Positions 17,565-25,386 of a stretch of DNA of 64,000 bases are shown in pieces. How positions within the stretch are numbered: the stretch's first letter is position 1; the number at the start of each line of letters is the position of its first letter. The notes under the pieces were generated by a model. The model saw only the letters and a program-made list of their open reading frames with translations, made no database searches and had not been told where the DNA came from. The stretch covers positions 1-64,000 of the forward strand of contig JAUYTU010000035.1 of NCBI GenBank assembly GCA_030694975.1, given 5' to 3'. A program made the translations under genes and the position numbers. The stretch is from Erysipelotrichaceae bacterium (GTDB taxonomy: Bacteria; Bacillota_I; Bacilli_A; Erysipelotrichales; Erysipelotrichaceae).

Positions 17565-18029
17565 ATGAACCGAATTCTTATTTTTGTCTGTGTACTTGCT
17601 CTGCTTTCTTCCTGTACCATCCCCCGACCGTTTGACTTTCAAAAGGATCAGACCTTTACAATTACGGTCAATGGAGCCGTTGAACATCCGGGTACTTTGA
17701 TCACGGATCCTTATCCTACCGTCGAAGAAGTATTGAAACGTGTCAATGTACTTCCGGAAGGTGATCTTTCAGCAATCAATCTGCAAACCATTTTGCATCA
17801 CAAAGATGTGCTTTATATTCCTTTCAAAAAAATGATTCCCTGTGTTTCAATCAACTCAGGGTCGCTCGCTGATTTAGATACGCTGATCGGAGTTGGCGAA
17901 AAGACAGCGCAGGCGATCATCGATTATCGGACTTCCGTCGGATTATTTCAGACGATTGAAGATCTTCTCAATGTTAAGGGAATCGGGGAGAAAACACTGG
18001 CAAAGTTCAAGGAACGTTTATGTCTTTAG
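17565..18029 (+). CDS. comEA: ComEA-like DNA-binding protein, predicted lipoprotein
   Basis: A 154-residue protein with an SLBB-type domain (about 28-90) and a C-terminal helix-hairpin-helix pair (about 94-154; INSGSLADLDTLIGVG and NVKGIGEKTL) typical of ComEA, the surface receptor for transforming DNA. Instead of the usual transmembrane anchor it has a lipoprotein signal with LLSSC, Cys17 being the lipidation site, and a short linker. GAGGTGAT precedes the ATG. comEC overlaps by 10 nt. The comEB gene found between them in Bacillus is absent. Confidence 0.9.
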   Translation: MNRILIFVCVLALLSSCTIPRPFDFQKDQTFTITVNGAVEHPGTLITDPYPTVEEVLKRVNVLPEGDLSAINLQTILHHKDVLYIPFKKMIPCVSINSGSLADLDTLIGVGEKTAQAIIDYRTSVGLFQTIEDLLNVKGIGEKTLAKFKERLCL

Positions 18030-19945
18030 AACGGGGACTGTTCTATGTTTTGATAAGTTTAACGATGTTTTTGCTTACGGCCGCTCCATTCAACATCTTG
18101 GTTTTCTGCTTACTTTTGATATTTCTTTATAATCGAATTCACTTAAGATTCGCCATCCTATTTTTCATTATAGTTATTACTTCCCTAGCTATTCATTTAC
18201 CGCTTACATCGAAACGTCTGTGCGGAAAAGTTATGGATATACGCGAAAAAGTGACTGTCTTATCTATAAACCGTAAAGAATACTCAATATTTGAACAAGA
18301 TGGACTGTCCTTGGATGATCAGGTGTGTGTGACAGGCAGGGAAGTACCGATCCGGTTTGGATCAACATTTGTGCCTGATCCCATCCTTCGATGGTCGAGC
18401 CAACGAAATCATGTGGGAAGTATTGAGGTTGAGAATATCGAAATAATTGCAAGGGGAAGGTCGTTGAGAAACCGCTTGTTTGAGCGAATTTCAGACATCG
18501 ATACTTCCGGATGGCTCAACGCTTTTTTGTTTAATCACCCCGCACCGCAAGCCGGTCACTTTACATCAATATTTCTATCCAGCGGCTTAATTGCTACATC
18601 ATTGGTGTCCGTTTTACGAAGTACCTTGGGCTATTTCTTTACTGAAAATACACGTCAACGGTTAATCACGCTGATTTTATTGATATTCGGGTTGATGTGG
18701 GGAAGTTCGTTTGTTATGTCAAGAATTCTGATCACCGATGGCTGTCGATATTTCAAGCTCAAATCCTTAGGCAGAGTCAGTCTGACCTATATACTTTTGC
18801 TTTGCTTTTATCCGCAACACTTGTTACACCCGGCATTACTGATACCCTTAACGTTGTCGTTGATCCATGTGTTTGATTATCCCAAGTTTTACACAAGGAT
18901 GGCAATCTTGCCTTTGATATTAACCTTACTAACCTATCGATTTGACTTTTTGACCGCATTGTTATTTCCGGTAGCCAGAGCTATTGCACTCACTGGCTAT
19001 CTTTTTGCTTGGCTGTGTGTGTTCTTTCCCACGTTGATCGTTCACTTTATAAAAATCTGTGAGTTACTTTCCTTTAACGGAATACACTTTTTTTCGTATT
19101 TTAAAATGACCGGAAATCCCGGTATCTTACTTTCTGTTATTTGGCTGCTTTACATTTTGACTGCGCGACGATCGAGAAAACAGATAGTCTTGCGGCTTTG
19201 CATATTATTACTGCTGTTTCAGATGAGATTTTCCTTAAATCCATTTACAACTGTGACCTTTTTCAATGTCGCACAAGCGGACAGTGCTTTGATCGAGTTG
19301 CCATTCAATCAGGGTAAATGGCTCATTGATACCGGTCGGGCAAGTACTTCAGCCTTGTTAAGAGCTAATTTGTGGTATCGGGGGATATCAACGTTGGATG
19401 CGGTCTTCATATCGCATATGGACAACGATCACAGTGGTGGATTAGAAATGCTTGAAAAGGACTTTTTGATTCATAAAATAATTTCTGAACACAGGGATGT
19501 TGAGCATACAGGTTTTTATCTGTATAGTCTGCTAGAAAACAAAGAAGGGGGAACTGATAATGACAACAGTTTAGTGCACTTGTTCTCGATCAACGGTCTG
19601 AACTACCTGTTTCTAGGTGATATATCGAAAGAACGTGAGTCGGAGTTAATTAAAAAATATCCGTTTTTGGGTGCCGATGTAATCAAACTTGCTCATCATG
19701 GCAGTAAGACAAGTACCTCTGAGGGCCTGCTTGGTAATTTGAAACCGCGTACAGTCATCATCAGTTCTGACCCTCGCGTGTATGGTCATCCGCACAAAGA
19801 GACACTCAGAACTCTGTGGCAGTTTAAAATACCTTATCTGTCAACGCATAAGGATGGTGATATCCGAATTTCAACTTTGGGAAATTTCCATTTTGTAATG
19901 TCATCTGCAGGTGGATTTGGTATAATGAGAACGGTGATAAAATGA
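18020..19945 (+). CDS. comEC: ComEC/Rec2-type DNA uptake channel, divergent
   Basis: A 641-residue membrane protein, shorter than the usual 700-800. Order: two N-terminal helices, a short OB-like extracellular segment, a polytopic Competence domain and a C-terminal metallo-beta-lactamase-like domain with HMDNDHSGG (from about 466), LFLGDIS and LAHHGSKTST. Family members carry incoming single-stranded DNA across the membrane. The Competence domain is divergent: the usual SGLH signature reads SSGLIATSL, lacking the His. The protein may still be functional or be relaxed. Overlaps comEA at its start and holA at its stop. Confidence 0.88.
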   Translation: MSLERGLFYVLISLTMFLLTAAPFNILVFCLLLIFLYNRIHLRFAILFFIIVITSLAIHLPLTSKRLCGKVMDIREKVTVLSINRKEYSIFEQDGLSLDDQVCVTGREVPIRFGSTFVPDPILRWSSQRNHVGSIEVENIEIIARGRSLRNRLFERISDIDTSGWLNAFLFNHPAPQAGHFTSIFLSSGLIATSLVSVLRSTLGYFFTENTRQRLITLILLIFGLMWGSSFVMSRILITDGCRYFKLKSLGRVSLTYILLLCFYPQHLLHPALLIPLTLSLIHVFDYPKFYTRMAILPLILTLLTYRFDFLTALLFPVARAIALTGYLFAWLCVFFPTLIVHFIKICELLSFNGIHFFSYFKMTGNPGILLSVIWLLYILTARRSRKQIVLRLCILLLLFQMRFSLNPFTTVTFFNVAQADSALIELPFNQGKWLIDTGRASTSALLRANLWYRGISTLDAVFISHMDNDHSGGLEMLEKDFLIHKIISEHRDVEHTGFYLYSLLENKEGGTDNDNSLVHLFSINGLNYLFLGDISKERESELIKKYPFLGADVIKLAHHGSKTSTSEGLLGNLKPRTVIISSDPRVYGHPHKETLRTLWQFKIPYLSTHKDGDIRISTLGNFHFVMSSAGGFGIMRTVIK

Positions 19946-20913
19946 ATGTCGTCATAACTGGTAGCGACCGCTTTTTCTTAAAGCAAAAGGCCAAAGAATG
20001 GGTCGATAAGAATGAAAAATCAGCCAAGGGCATTGAACCGGCTGTTTTTGACGGATATTCGGCAAGTTTTAATTGGGACGAATTATTTGAGGAAATCCAA
20101 ACGATTTCTTTCTTTTCCGATATCAAAGTCATTGAGCTGATCAATCCGCCGGGATTTACATTGAAGACGTTTGATAATCAGGTTTTATTAAAAACATGGA
20201 CATCTCTGATTGAGTCGATGCCCAAAGAAGTGATTCTGCTGATATTGTTTGAAAATGATAAAATGAATAAGACCGCGGATATGACGAAGCCTTTAGTTAA
20301 AAATAAAGGGAAAAATACCGTTTGGATCGAAGTTGCGAAAATCAGTAAAACCGAATATGATAACATTATTCGCCGTCAGTGTTTGGTTCGACAAATCAAA
20401 TTGGATGATGATAAAATGAGCCATCTGCTGAAGCGTCTGCCCAAACAAATTGAAACCTGCATGCGCGAGTTGGATAAACTGGCTTTGTTTCCAGACCCCA
20501 TTGACAAAAAAGTATTGGATGTACTCATTTCCAGACCGTTGGAAGACAATGTTTTTGATCTTTCGGCCGCAGTTGTATCTAAAGATCTGGGTGCAGCACT
20601 AAGAATCTATAAGGACTTACAAGTGTTAAAATATGATCCGGTCGCATTAGTGCCATCCATTGCCTGGCAGCTGCGAGTCATGTTTCAGATATTGGTTTAT
20701 AAAAAAGAGCGCTTTTCGGATGATGATATACGTGAAAAGCTGGGTGTTCATGATTTTGTGTTTTCAAAAGCCCTTGGGTATGCTCGGATGACGAATTTGG
20801 ATCGGGTTTGTGAACTTTTAGAAATGTTGGCTCAGTTGGATCAGAAAATTAAGACAGGTCTGATTAATGGACCGATGGGTTTTGAATTATTTTTAATAGA
20901 AGCGATGAGGTAA
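19942..20913 (+). CDS. holA: DNA polymerase III delta subunit
   Basis: A 323-residue clamp-loader subunit that opens the beta sliding clamp. The AAA+-like fold without Walker motifs is typical; ISRPLEDNVFDLSAAV and DPVALVPSIAWQLRVMFQI are recognisable conserved stretches. It starts at an ATGA overlap with comEC, the same comEC-holA order as in B. subtilis (comEC-yqeN). rpsT lies downstream on the opposite strand, separated by a serine dehydratase gene. Confidence 0.93.
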   Translation: MNVVITGSDRFFLKQKAKEWVDKNEKSAKGIEPAVFDGYSASFNWDELFEEIQTISFFSDIKVIELINPPGFTLKTFDNQVLLKTWTSLIESMPKEVILLILFENDKMNKTADMTKPLVKNKGKNTVWIEVAKISKTEYDNIIRRQCLVRQIKLDDDKMSHLLKRLPKQIETCMRELDKLALFPDPIDKKVLDVLISRPLEDNVFDLSAAVVSKDLGAALRIYKDLQVLKYDPVALVPSIAWQLRVMFQILVYKKERFSDDDIREKLGVHDFVFSKALGYARMTNLDRVCELLEMLAQLDQKIKTGLINGPMGFELFLIEAMR

Positions 20914-20916
20914 CCC

Positions 20917-22143
20917 ATGGAATCACTAAGAGAACTATATAAATCAGGTCCGGGACCTTCCAGCAGTCATACCTTGGCTCCCCGTCGTGCAATTCTGCTT
21001 TTTATGGAGCGAGTCAAAGGGTTGGCCTTTGCCAGCGTTGAACTGTATGGTTCACTTTCGCTGACCGGAAAAGGTCATTACACCGATAAAGTCATTATGG
21101 ATACGTTCGCACCGACGCCATGCAATGTTGAGTTTAAACTGGACTGGCAGTATCCATTCCCAAACGGGATGATCATCAAGGCGTTTGATCAGGAAAGTCA
21201 ACTTTTACTGGAGTGGGTCGTGTATTCGGTTGGCGGTGGAAGTATCATAATCCTTAATGAGGACTTTGATTTTCAACGTCAGATTTATCCGCATCGCAAC
21301 CTGGAAGAAATCATGGATTTCTGTTCGTTCAATAAAATTACTTTACCACAATTTGCATTTACCTATGAACCGGACTTACCGGAATACTTGTCCCAAATAC
21401 TGAACGATATGTTATTTGCGGTCAAGCGCGGATTGGAAGGTACCGGTCTTTTACCGGGTAAACTGAAGATGCCACGCGTCGCCAAGTCCATGATGTTGCA
21501 GGCGAATATTTTGGAAAGCCAGACCCAGCGCAATCGCATGAAACTGTTGGCGTATGCTTATGCCAACAATGAAGAAAATGCTTCATTGGGTAAAGTCGTG
21601 ACCGCACCTACCTTGGGAGCCAGCGGTGTTATGGCGGCATTAATGTACCATTGTTATAATGACTTAGGTTTCTCGCGTGCACAACTGATCAATGCCTTGG
21701 CCGTGGGTGGAATCATCGGCAATGTTGTCAAAACCAATGCAACCATTTCCGGAGCAGTTGGGGGCTGTCAGGCGGAGATCGGTGTGGCTTGTGCAATGGC
21801 TGCGGCTTCAATGGCTTATCTTGAAGGCGGTAATCTGAAGATTATTGAATATGCAGCGGAAATCGGCATGGAACATCATTTGGGTCTGACGTGTGATCCG
21901 GTGGGTGGATATGTGATTATTCCGTGCATTGAGCGCAACGGGGCGGCGGTGCTAAGAGCAATCGATGCGGCCTTTATGGCAAAAACGATTGGCGCAATTA
22001 AGCCCAATCGTGTAAGTTTTGATATGGTTATTCGGACGATGAACTATACCGGCGCTAAAATCGCGATGGAGCTGAAGGAAACTTCACTCGGCGGATTAGC
22101 CACGGAGTGCACGTGGGAATTGCCGGAAGATATCGATCACTAG
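20917..22143 (+). CDS. Iron-sulfur L-serine dehydratase, single chain
   Basis: A 408-residue enzyme converting L-serine to pyruvate and ammonia with a [4Fe-4S] cluster. The N-terminal beta region has GPGPSSSHTLAPR (about 12-24) and the C-terminal alpha region holds the likely cluster ligands Cys284 (GGCQAEIG), Cys326 (LTCDPVGG) and Cys337 (IPCIERN). Fused beta-alpha as in E. coli SdaA but about 45 residues shorter, mainly in the beta part. It is placed between holA and rpsT, where Bacillus has no such gene. GAGGTAACCC precedes the ATG. It is an energy-yielding step for a serine fermenter. Confidence 0.88.
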   Translation: MESLRELYKSGPGPSSSHTLAPRRAILLFMERVKGLAFASVELYGSLSLTGKGHYTDKVIMDTFAPTPCNVEFKLDWQYPFPNGMIIKAFDQESQLLLEWVVYSVGGGSIIILNEDFDFQRQIYPHRNLEEIMDFCSFNKITLPQFAFTYEPDLPEYLSQILNDMLFAVKRGLEGTGLLPGKLKMPRVAKSMMLQANILESQTQRNRMKLLAYAYANNEENASLGKVVTAPTLGASGVMAALMYHCYNDLGFSRAQLINALAVGGIIGNVVKTNATISGAVGGCQAEIGVACAMAAASMAYLEGGNLKIIEYAAEIGMEHHLGLTCDPVGGYVIIPCIERNGAAVLRAIDAAFMAKTIGAIKPNRVSFDMVIRTMNYTGAKIAMELKETSLGGLATECTWELPEDIDH

Positions 22144-22163
22144 AGCCCTTGAGGCTCTTTTTT
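22142..22163 (+). terminator. Terminator of the comEA-serine dehydratase operon
   Basis: AGAGCC-N5-GGCTCT followed by five T. Confidence 0.85.
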
Positions 22164-22167
22164 AAAA

Positions 22168-22190
22168 TAAAAAAACCAGCAGGGCTGGTT
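22168..22190 (-). terminator. Terminator of rpsT
   Basis: On the minus strand AACCAGC-CCT-GCTGGTT followed by a T run; lies 3 nt from the rpsT stop. Confidence 0.85.
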
Positions 22191-22193
22191 GTC

Positions 22194-22457
22194 TTATACC
22201 AATGCGTTGATAGCTTTTGAAAAACGGGCTTTTTGACGGCTGGCGTAATTTTTGTGATAGATTCCGCTGGTAACCGCTTTGTCTAAGCGTGAGTTCAATA
22301 AATCATTCGCTTCAACAGCAGCAGTTTTATTTTGATCGGCAATTGCTTTCAACACATGCTTCATTTGTGTTTTCAGTGCAGATTTTTCCGAAGTAATCGC
22401 CGCAGACCGCTTTAAGTTTGTTAATGAACGTTTCTTTTGACTTTTAATGTTTGGCAT
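22194..22457 (-). CDS. rpsT: Small ribosomal subunit protein S20
   Basis: An 87-residue basic, helical ribosomal protein starting MPNIKSQKKR. AGGAGG lies 9 nt before the ATG at 22457. A longer frame to 22541 has hydrophobic residues unlike S20 and is rejected. In B. subtilis rpsT lies between holA and lepA as here, but there the next genes are gpr and spoIIP, which are absent in this window. Confidence 0.97.
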   Translation of the reverse strand: MPNIKSQKKRSLTNLKRSAAITSEKSALKTQMKHVLKAIADQNKTAAVEANDLLNSRLDKAVTSGIYHKNYASRQKARFSKAINALV

Positions 22458-22578
22458 CCTTGTTCCTCCTTGAAGTTTCGCTTTAAAATTATAGCAGAGC
22501 CACGACGAAAATGCAATAAAACAATCACGAGTAAAATACACTTAAAATACAGTTGATTATCACGATTTTTATAAAAAA

Positions 22579-22587
22579 TGCTATAAT
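22579..22587 (+). promoter_or_regulatory. Extended -10 promoter of fmt
   Basis: TGCTATAAT, perfect extended -10, 19 nt before the fmt ATG; no clear -35. Confidence 0.55.
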
Positions 22588-22605
22588 AGGGCAGTGAGGT
22601 GGCTT

Positions 22606-23541
22606 ATGAAAGTTAGAGTTGTATTTATGGGTACTCCGGTCTTTGCGACGGCCGTCTTGAAATCGCTGATTGAAGAAAAATATGATGTGGTTGCGGTTGT
22701 TACTCAACCGGATAAACCGATCGGTCGCGAGCAAAAAATGATGCTGACACCCATCAAAACGTTGGCATTGTCTTTTGACATTCCGGTTTTACAACCCTTA
22801 AAAGTTAAAGAGTCTGTTGACGAAATTCTTGCTTACCGACCGGATCTGATCGTCACATGTGCTTATGGACAAATGTTACCCAAACGCTTACTTGATACAC
22901 CGCGATTGGGATGTATTAATGTTCATGCATCACTTTTACCGAAGTATCGGGGGGGTGCACCGATTCACAAAGCGGTCATGGACGGCGAATTAAAAACCGG
23001 GATATCGCTGATGAAAATGGCTGTGAAGATGGATGCCGGTCCGATCTTTGCCCAAAGGGAAGTCGATATCGGATTAGACGATACGACGGAAGTCGTGCAT
23101 GATTGCCTAATGGATTGTGCTTCATTTTGCATAAGAGAAGATCTGCCTTTGGTTGTTGATGAGAAAGCAATCTTTGTTGAACAAGATGAATCAAAAGTAA
23201 CATTTGCTTACAATATCGCTTCGCATGACGAGAAAATTGATTTTGACAAAGGCGGTCGGATGATTTACAATCAGATTCGCGGTCTGATCAGCTGGCCGGT
23301 TGCACACTTTATCATGGAAGGTAAGAAATGCAAGATCCATCAGGCGCATTTTGTTGAGGGAGAGCATCGTTATACTGTTCCGACTTTTACAGAGTACAAA
23401 GATAATGCTATCATTTTAGCTGTGAATGACGGCTGGCTTCATATAAAGCAGTTGCAGCTGGAAGGTAAGAAAAAATCTTTATCAGCTGACTTTTATAACG
23501 GAATTGGAAAGACATGGATTGGAAAGGAAGTTGATGTATGA
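22606..23541 (+). CDS. fmt: Methionyl-tRNA formyltransferase
   Basis: A 311-residue enzyme that formylates initiator Met-tRNA using 10-formyltetrahydrofolate. FMGTPVFA (6-13) and the SLLPKYRGGAPIHKAV segment carry the catalytic Asn-His-Asp region motif. The start at 22606 has GAGGTG 5 nt upstream; the in-frame GTG at 22594 has none. The neighbours are unusual: def and priA, common partners, are not adjacent; an ECF transporter S-component follows with an ATGA overlap. Confidence 0.95.
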   Translation: MKVRVVFMGTPVFATAVLKSLIEEKYDVVAVVTQPDKPIGREQKMMLTPIKTLALSFDIPVLQPLKVKESVDEILAYRPDLIVTCAYGQMLPKRLLDTPRLGCINVHASLLPKYRGGAPIHKAVMDGELKTGISLMKMAVKMDAGPIFAQREVDIGLDDTTEVVHDCLMDCASFCIREDLPLVVDEKAIFVEQDESKVTFAYNIASHDEKIDFDKGGRMIYNQIRGLISWPVAHFIMEGKKCKIHQAHFVEGEHRYTVPTFTEYKDNAIILAVNDGWLHIKQLQLEGKKKSLSADFYNGIGKTWIGKEVDV

Positions 23542-24032
23542 CATTAACAAAGAAGCTTACAGTTACTGCACTTTTTACAGGGATGGTTGCGGCGTTAACG
23601 ATTTTTGTGGCAGTACCAATTTTTATCGGATATTTAAATATCGGAGATGCATTGATTATGTTGTTGGCCACGGTACTGCCGGCGCCGATGATGTTTGTGA
23701 TTGGTGGGGTAGGAAGCGGATTGGCAGATTTCGCCTTGGGTTTTCCTCAATATATTATTTTTACTTTTTTCATTAAGGGAAGTGAAGGTATCTTAGTTTC
23801 ATATTTGTATCATAAACTTGAAGGTTCGATGAAGAGATTTGTGCCTTTTATTGCGGGTGGACTTTGGATCACTTTGGCCTATGGTCTTACGGACGTATTT
23901 TTAACGCAAAGCTGGGAGTACTTTATTCCTTCCGCAAGCTATAACATCATTCAGGGAATGGGTTGTGCTGTGATTGCAATTGCGCTGGCACCGGGATTCT
24001 CAAGATTGATGCGCAAGTTATTGAATAAATAG
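23538..24032 (+). CDS. ECF transporter substrate-binding S-component
   Basis: A 164-residue membrane protein with about six helices. The N-terminal helix with an AlaLeuPheThr-type motif (TVTALFTGMVAAL) and GYLNIGDALIMLLA resemble S-components that capture vitamins or precursors and dock on the shared EcfAAT module, which is not in the window. GYLNIGD is typical of the PF07155-type group, members of which have varied or unknown ligands. The substrate cannot be assigned here. Overlaps the fmt stop, so it is translated with fmt. Confidence 0.8.
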   Translation: MTLTKKLTVTALFTGMVAALTIFVAVPIFIGYLNIGDALIMLLATVLPAPMMFVIGGVGSGLADFALGFPQYIIFTFFIKGSEGILVSYLYHKLEGSMKRFVPFIAGGLWITLAYGLTDVFLTQSWEYFIPSASYNIIQGMGCAVIAIALAPGFSRLMRKLLNK

Positions 24033-24053
24033 CGTAACTTACCTTTATTTGCT

Positions 24054-24081
24054 TTGTCAGTATTAAGGGGTAGTTTAGAAT
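24054..24081 (+). promoter_or_regulatory. Candidate promoter of the LytTR gene
   Basis: TTGTCA (24054-24059), 16-nt spacer, TAGAAT (24076-24081), 28 nt before the GTG start. Confidence 0.45.
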
Positions 24082-24109
24082 GTGGGTGTAAGCCCGGGGA
24101 GGATAAAAG

Positions 24110-24640
24110 GTGTTTAAGATCAAATTTGATCCCGCAGGGAAGGAAAAGATCAAACAAACCTTGAAAATTGAAGAATCACCGGACTATGAGATTGTGTTAT
24201 GCCGATACAACGCGGATAGCGAAGAAGGCAAGGTCAATCTGGTTTTTGATTTGAACCAACTGGATTTATTGGTTGATTGGTTGGAGCGATACAAAAAGGC
24301 GACCGGCGGAATCCTTTCAGGGAAGACGGCACGTGGTGAGGTCAGAGTCCGTTTCGATCAGGTGTTTACCATTGAATCCTATGGAAATGACGTATTTGCC
24401 TATACGGACAAAGCGGAAATCAGTTTGTCCGCTAAATTATATCAACTCGAAGAAGAATTGCTTCAAGCCGGATTCTTCCGAATTTCAAAGTCTGTGATTG
24501 TAAATGTAGCACGAGTTGAAGCAATTGCATCTGGATTTAACGGAAAACTGACCTTGATTATGGATAATAAGAAGAAAATTGAAGTCAATCGCAGTTATAC
24601 AAAATCGTTTAAAGAATATTTATCAAGCAAGGAGGGATAG
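24110..24640 (+). CDS. LytTR-domain DNA-binding regulator without receiver domain
   Basis: A 176-residue protein. The C-terminal LytTR domain (about 75-173) has VFTIESYGNDVFAYT and GFFRISKSVIVNVARVEAI, a close fit to the FIRIHKSYIVN signature. The N-terminal 70 residues are not a response-regulator receiver: no phosphorylatable Asp pattern. Starts at GTG 24110 with GGGGAGG 7 nt upstream. Two nucleotides after its stop comes a membrane protein gene. This pairing resembles the LytTR regulatory systems HdrRM and BrsRM of Streptococcus mutans, where the membrane protein inhibits the regulator; homology of the partner is not established. Confidence 0.85.
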   Translation: MFKIKFDPAGKEKIKQTLKIEESPDYEIVLCRYNADSEEGKVNLVFDLNQLDLLVDWLERYKKATGGILSGKTARGEVRVRFDQVFTIESYGNDVFAYTDKAEISLSAKLYQLEEELLQAGFFRISKSVIVNVARVEAIASGFNGKLTLIMDNKKKIEVNRSYTKSFKEYLSSKEG

Positions 24641-24641
24641 C

Positions 24642-25238
24642 ATGAAAGAACTATCTTGGCTGATTCTGGCGCTGGGTGTCCTATGGATGCTGACGCAAAT
24701 CATTCGCAGTTATCTGTGGCAAAAACGTTTATCCGTCAAAACGAATCGTAAGTACGATTTATTTAAAACACCGATGTTCTGGTTTCAAGGAGCCGCGATT
24801 TCAGCTTTAGCCATTGCCTTGCTTTTGACCAATACCCCGCAATTTAATGACTTGGCTAAAAATGTCAATGAAGGGGCTGCCATCGCCATTCAAGACAATA
24901 TCGAGAAATTTGCTATTGCCAGTAAAGATAATACACCTGAAACAGATGCCAGTAATTATGATATGCGTGCTCATGCTGAAGTGAGTAACATGGTGATAAC
25001 CTTATCGATTGATCAGTTGATATACATTGAGGAAGGCCGTGAAGCATTCGTCAAAGATCTGATTGGCAAAGCTCCGACGTTGGTCGTCGAGTATGCCCTG
25101 CGTATTTCATCCATCGCCGTATTCTCCACATATGATTCAGAAGGTAAATCACACATCTTGCATCTTTTTGAAGAGGGTGGACTATATTACATCCAGGATG
25201 AAACCTTTAATATAACGTACCGATTGCTGACTCAGTAA
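24642..25238 (+). CDS. Unknown membrane protein paired with LytTR regulator
   Basis: A 198-residue protein I do not recognise. It has two membrane helices (about 5-25 and 46-63) and a C-terminal soluble domain of about 135 residues with mixed alpha and beta character. The topology with both ends on the same side is undecided. Start at ATG 24642, set by AAGGAGGG and by lying just after the LytTR stop; a longer frame from 24579 overlaps the LytTR gene. By position it may be a sensor or anti-activator for that regulator. The transcription unit ends at a terminator (25253-25281). Confidence 0.8.
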   Translation: MKELSWLILALGVLWMLTQIIRSYLWQKRLSVKTNRKYDLFKTPMFWFQGAAISALAIALLLTNTPQFNDLAKNVNEGAAIAIQDNIEKFAIASKDNTPETDASNYDMRAHAEVSNMVITLSIDQLIYIEEGREAFVKDLIGKAPTLVVEYALRISSIAVFSTYDSEGKSHILHLFEEGGLYYIQDETFNITYRLLTQ

Positions 25239-25252
25239 GCAAAGGATATAAC

Positions 25253-25281
25253 AAAGCGTTGTCTGTGGATGACGCTTTTTT
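25253..25281 (+). terminator. Terminator after the LytTR/membrane pair
   Basis: AAAGCGT-N12-ACGCTTT followed by T residues, 15 nt after the stop codon. It isolates the pair from lepA. Confidence 0.7.
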
Positions 25282-25355
25282 AGTCCTTTTTGGATGAAAT
25301 AGATGTGACGACCCAAAAGTTGGATGTAAGTCTTTTTTTATTGCGCTTGTTTTGT

Positions 25356-25361
25356 TATAAT
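25356..25361 (+). promoter_or_regulatory. Candidate -10 element of lepA
   Basis: TATAAT 25 nt before the lepA ATG; the upstream region is T-rich and no clear -35 is visible. Confidence 0.45.
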
Positions 25362-25386
25362 GGGTTATGCTTTTGAAAGGATTTTT

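Noticed and set aside
24096-24109. A LytTR direct-repeat binding site before the LytTR gene
   Set aside because: No pair of spaced similar repeats could be found by eye.
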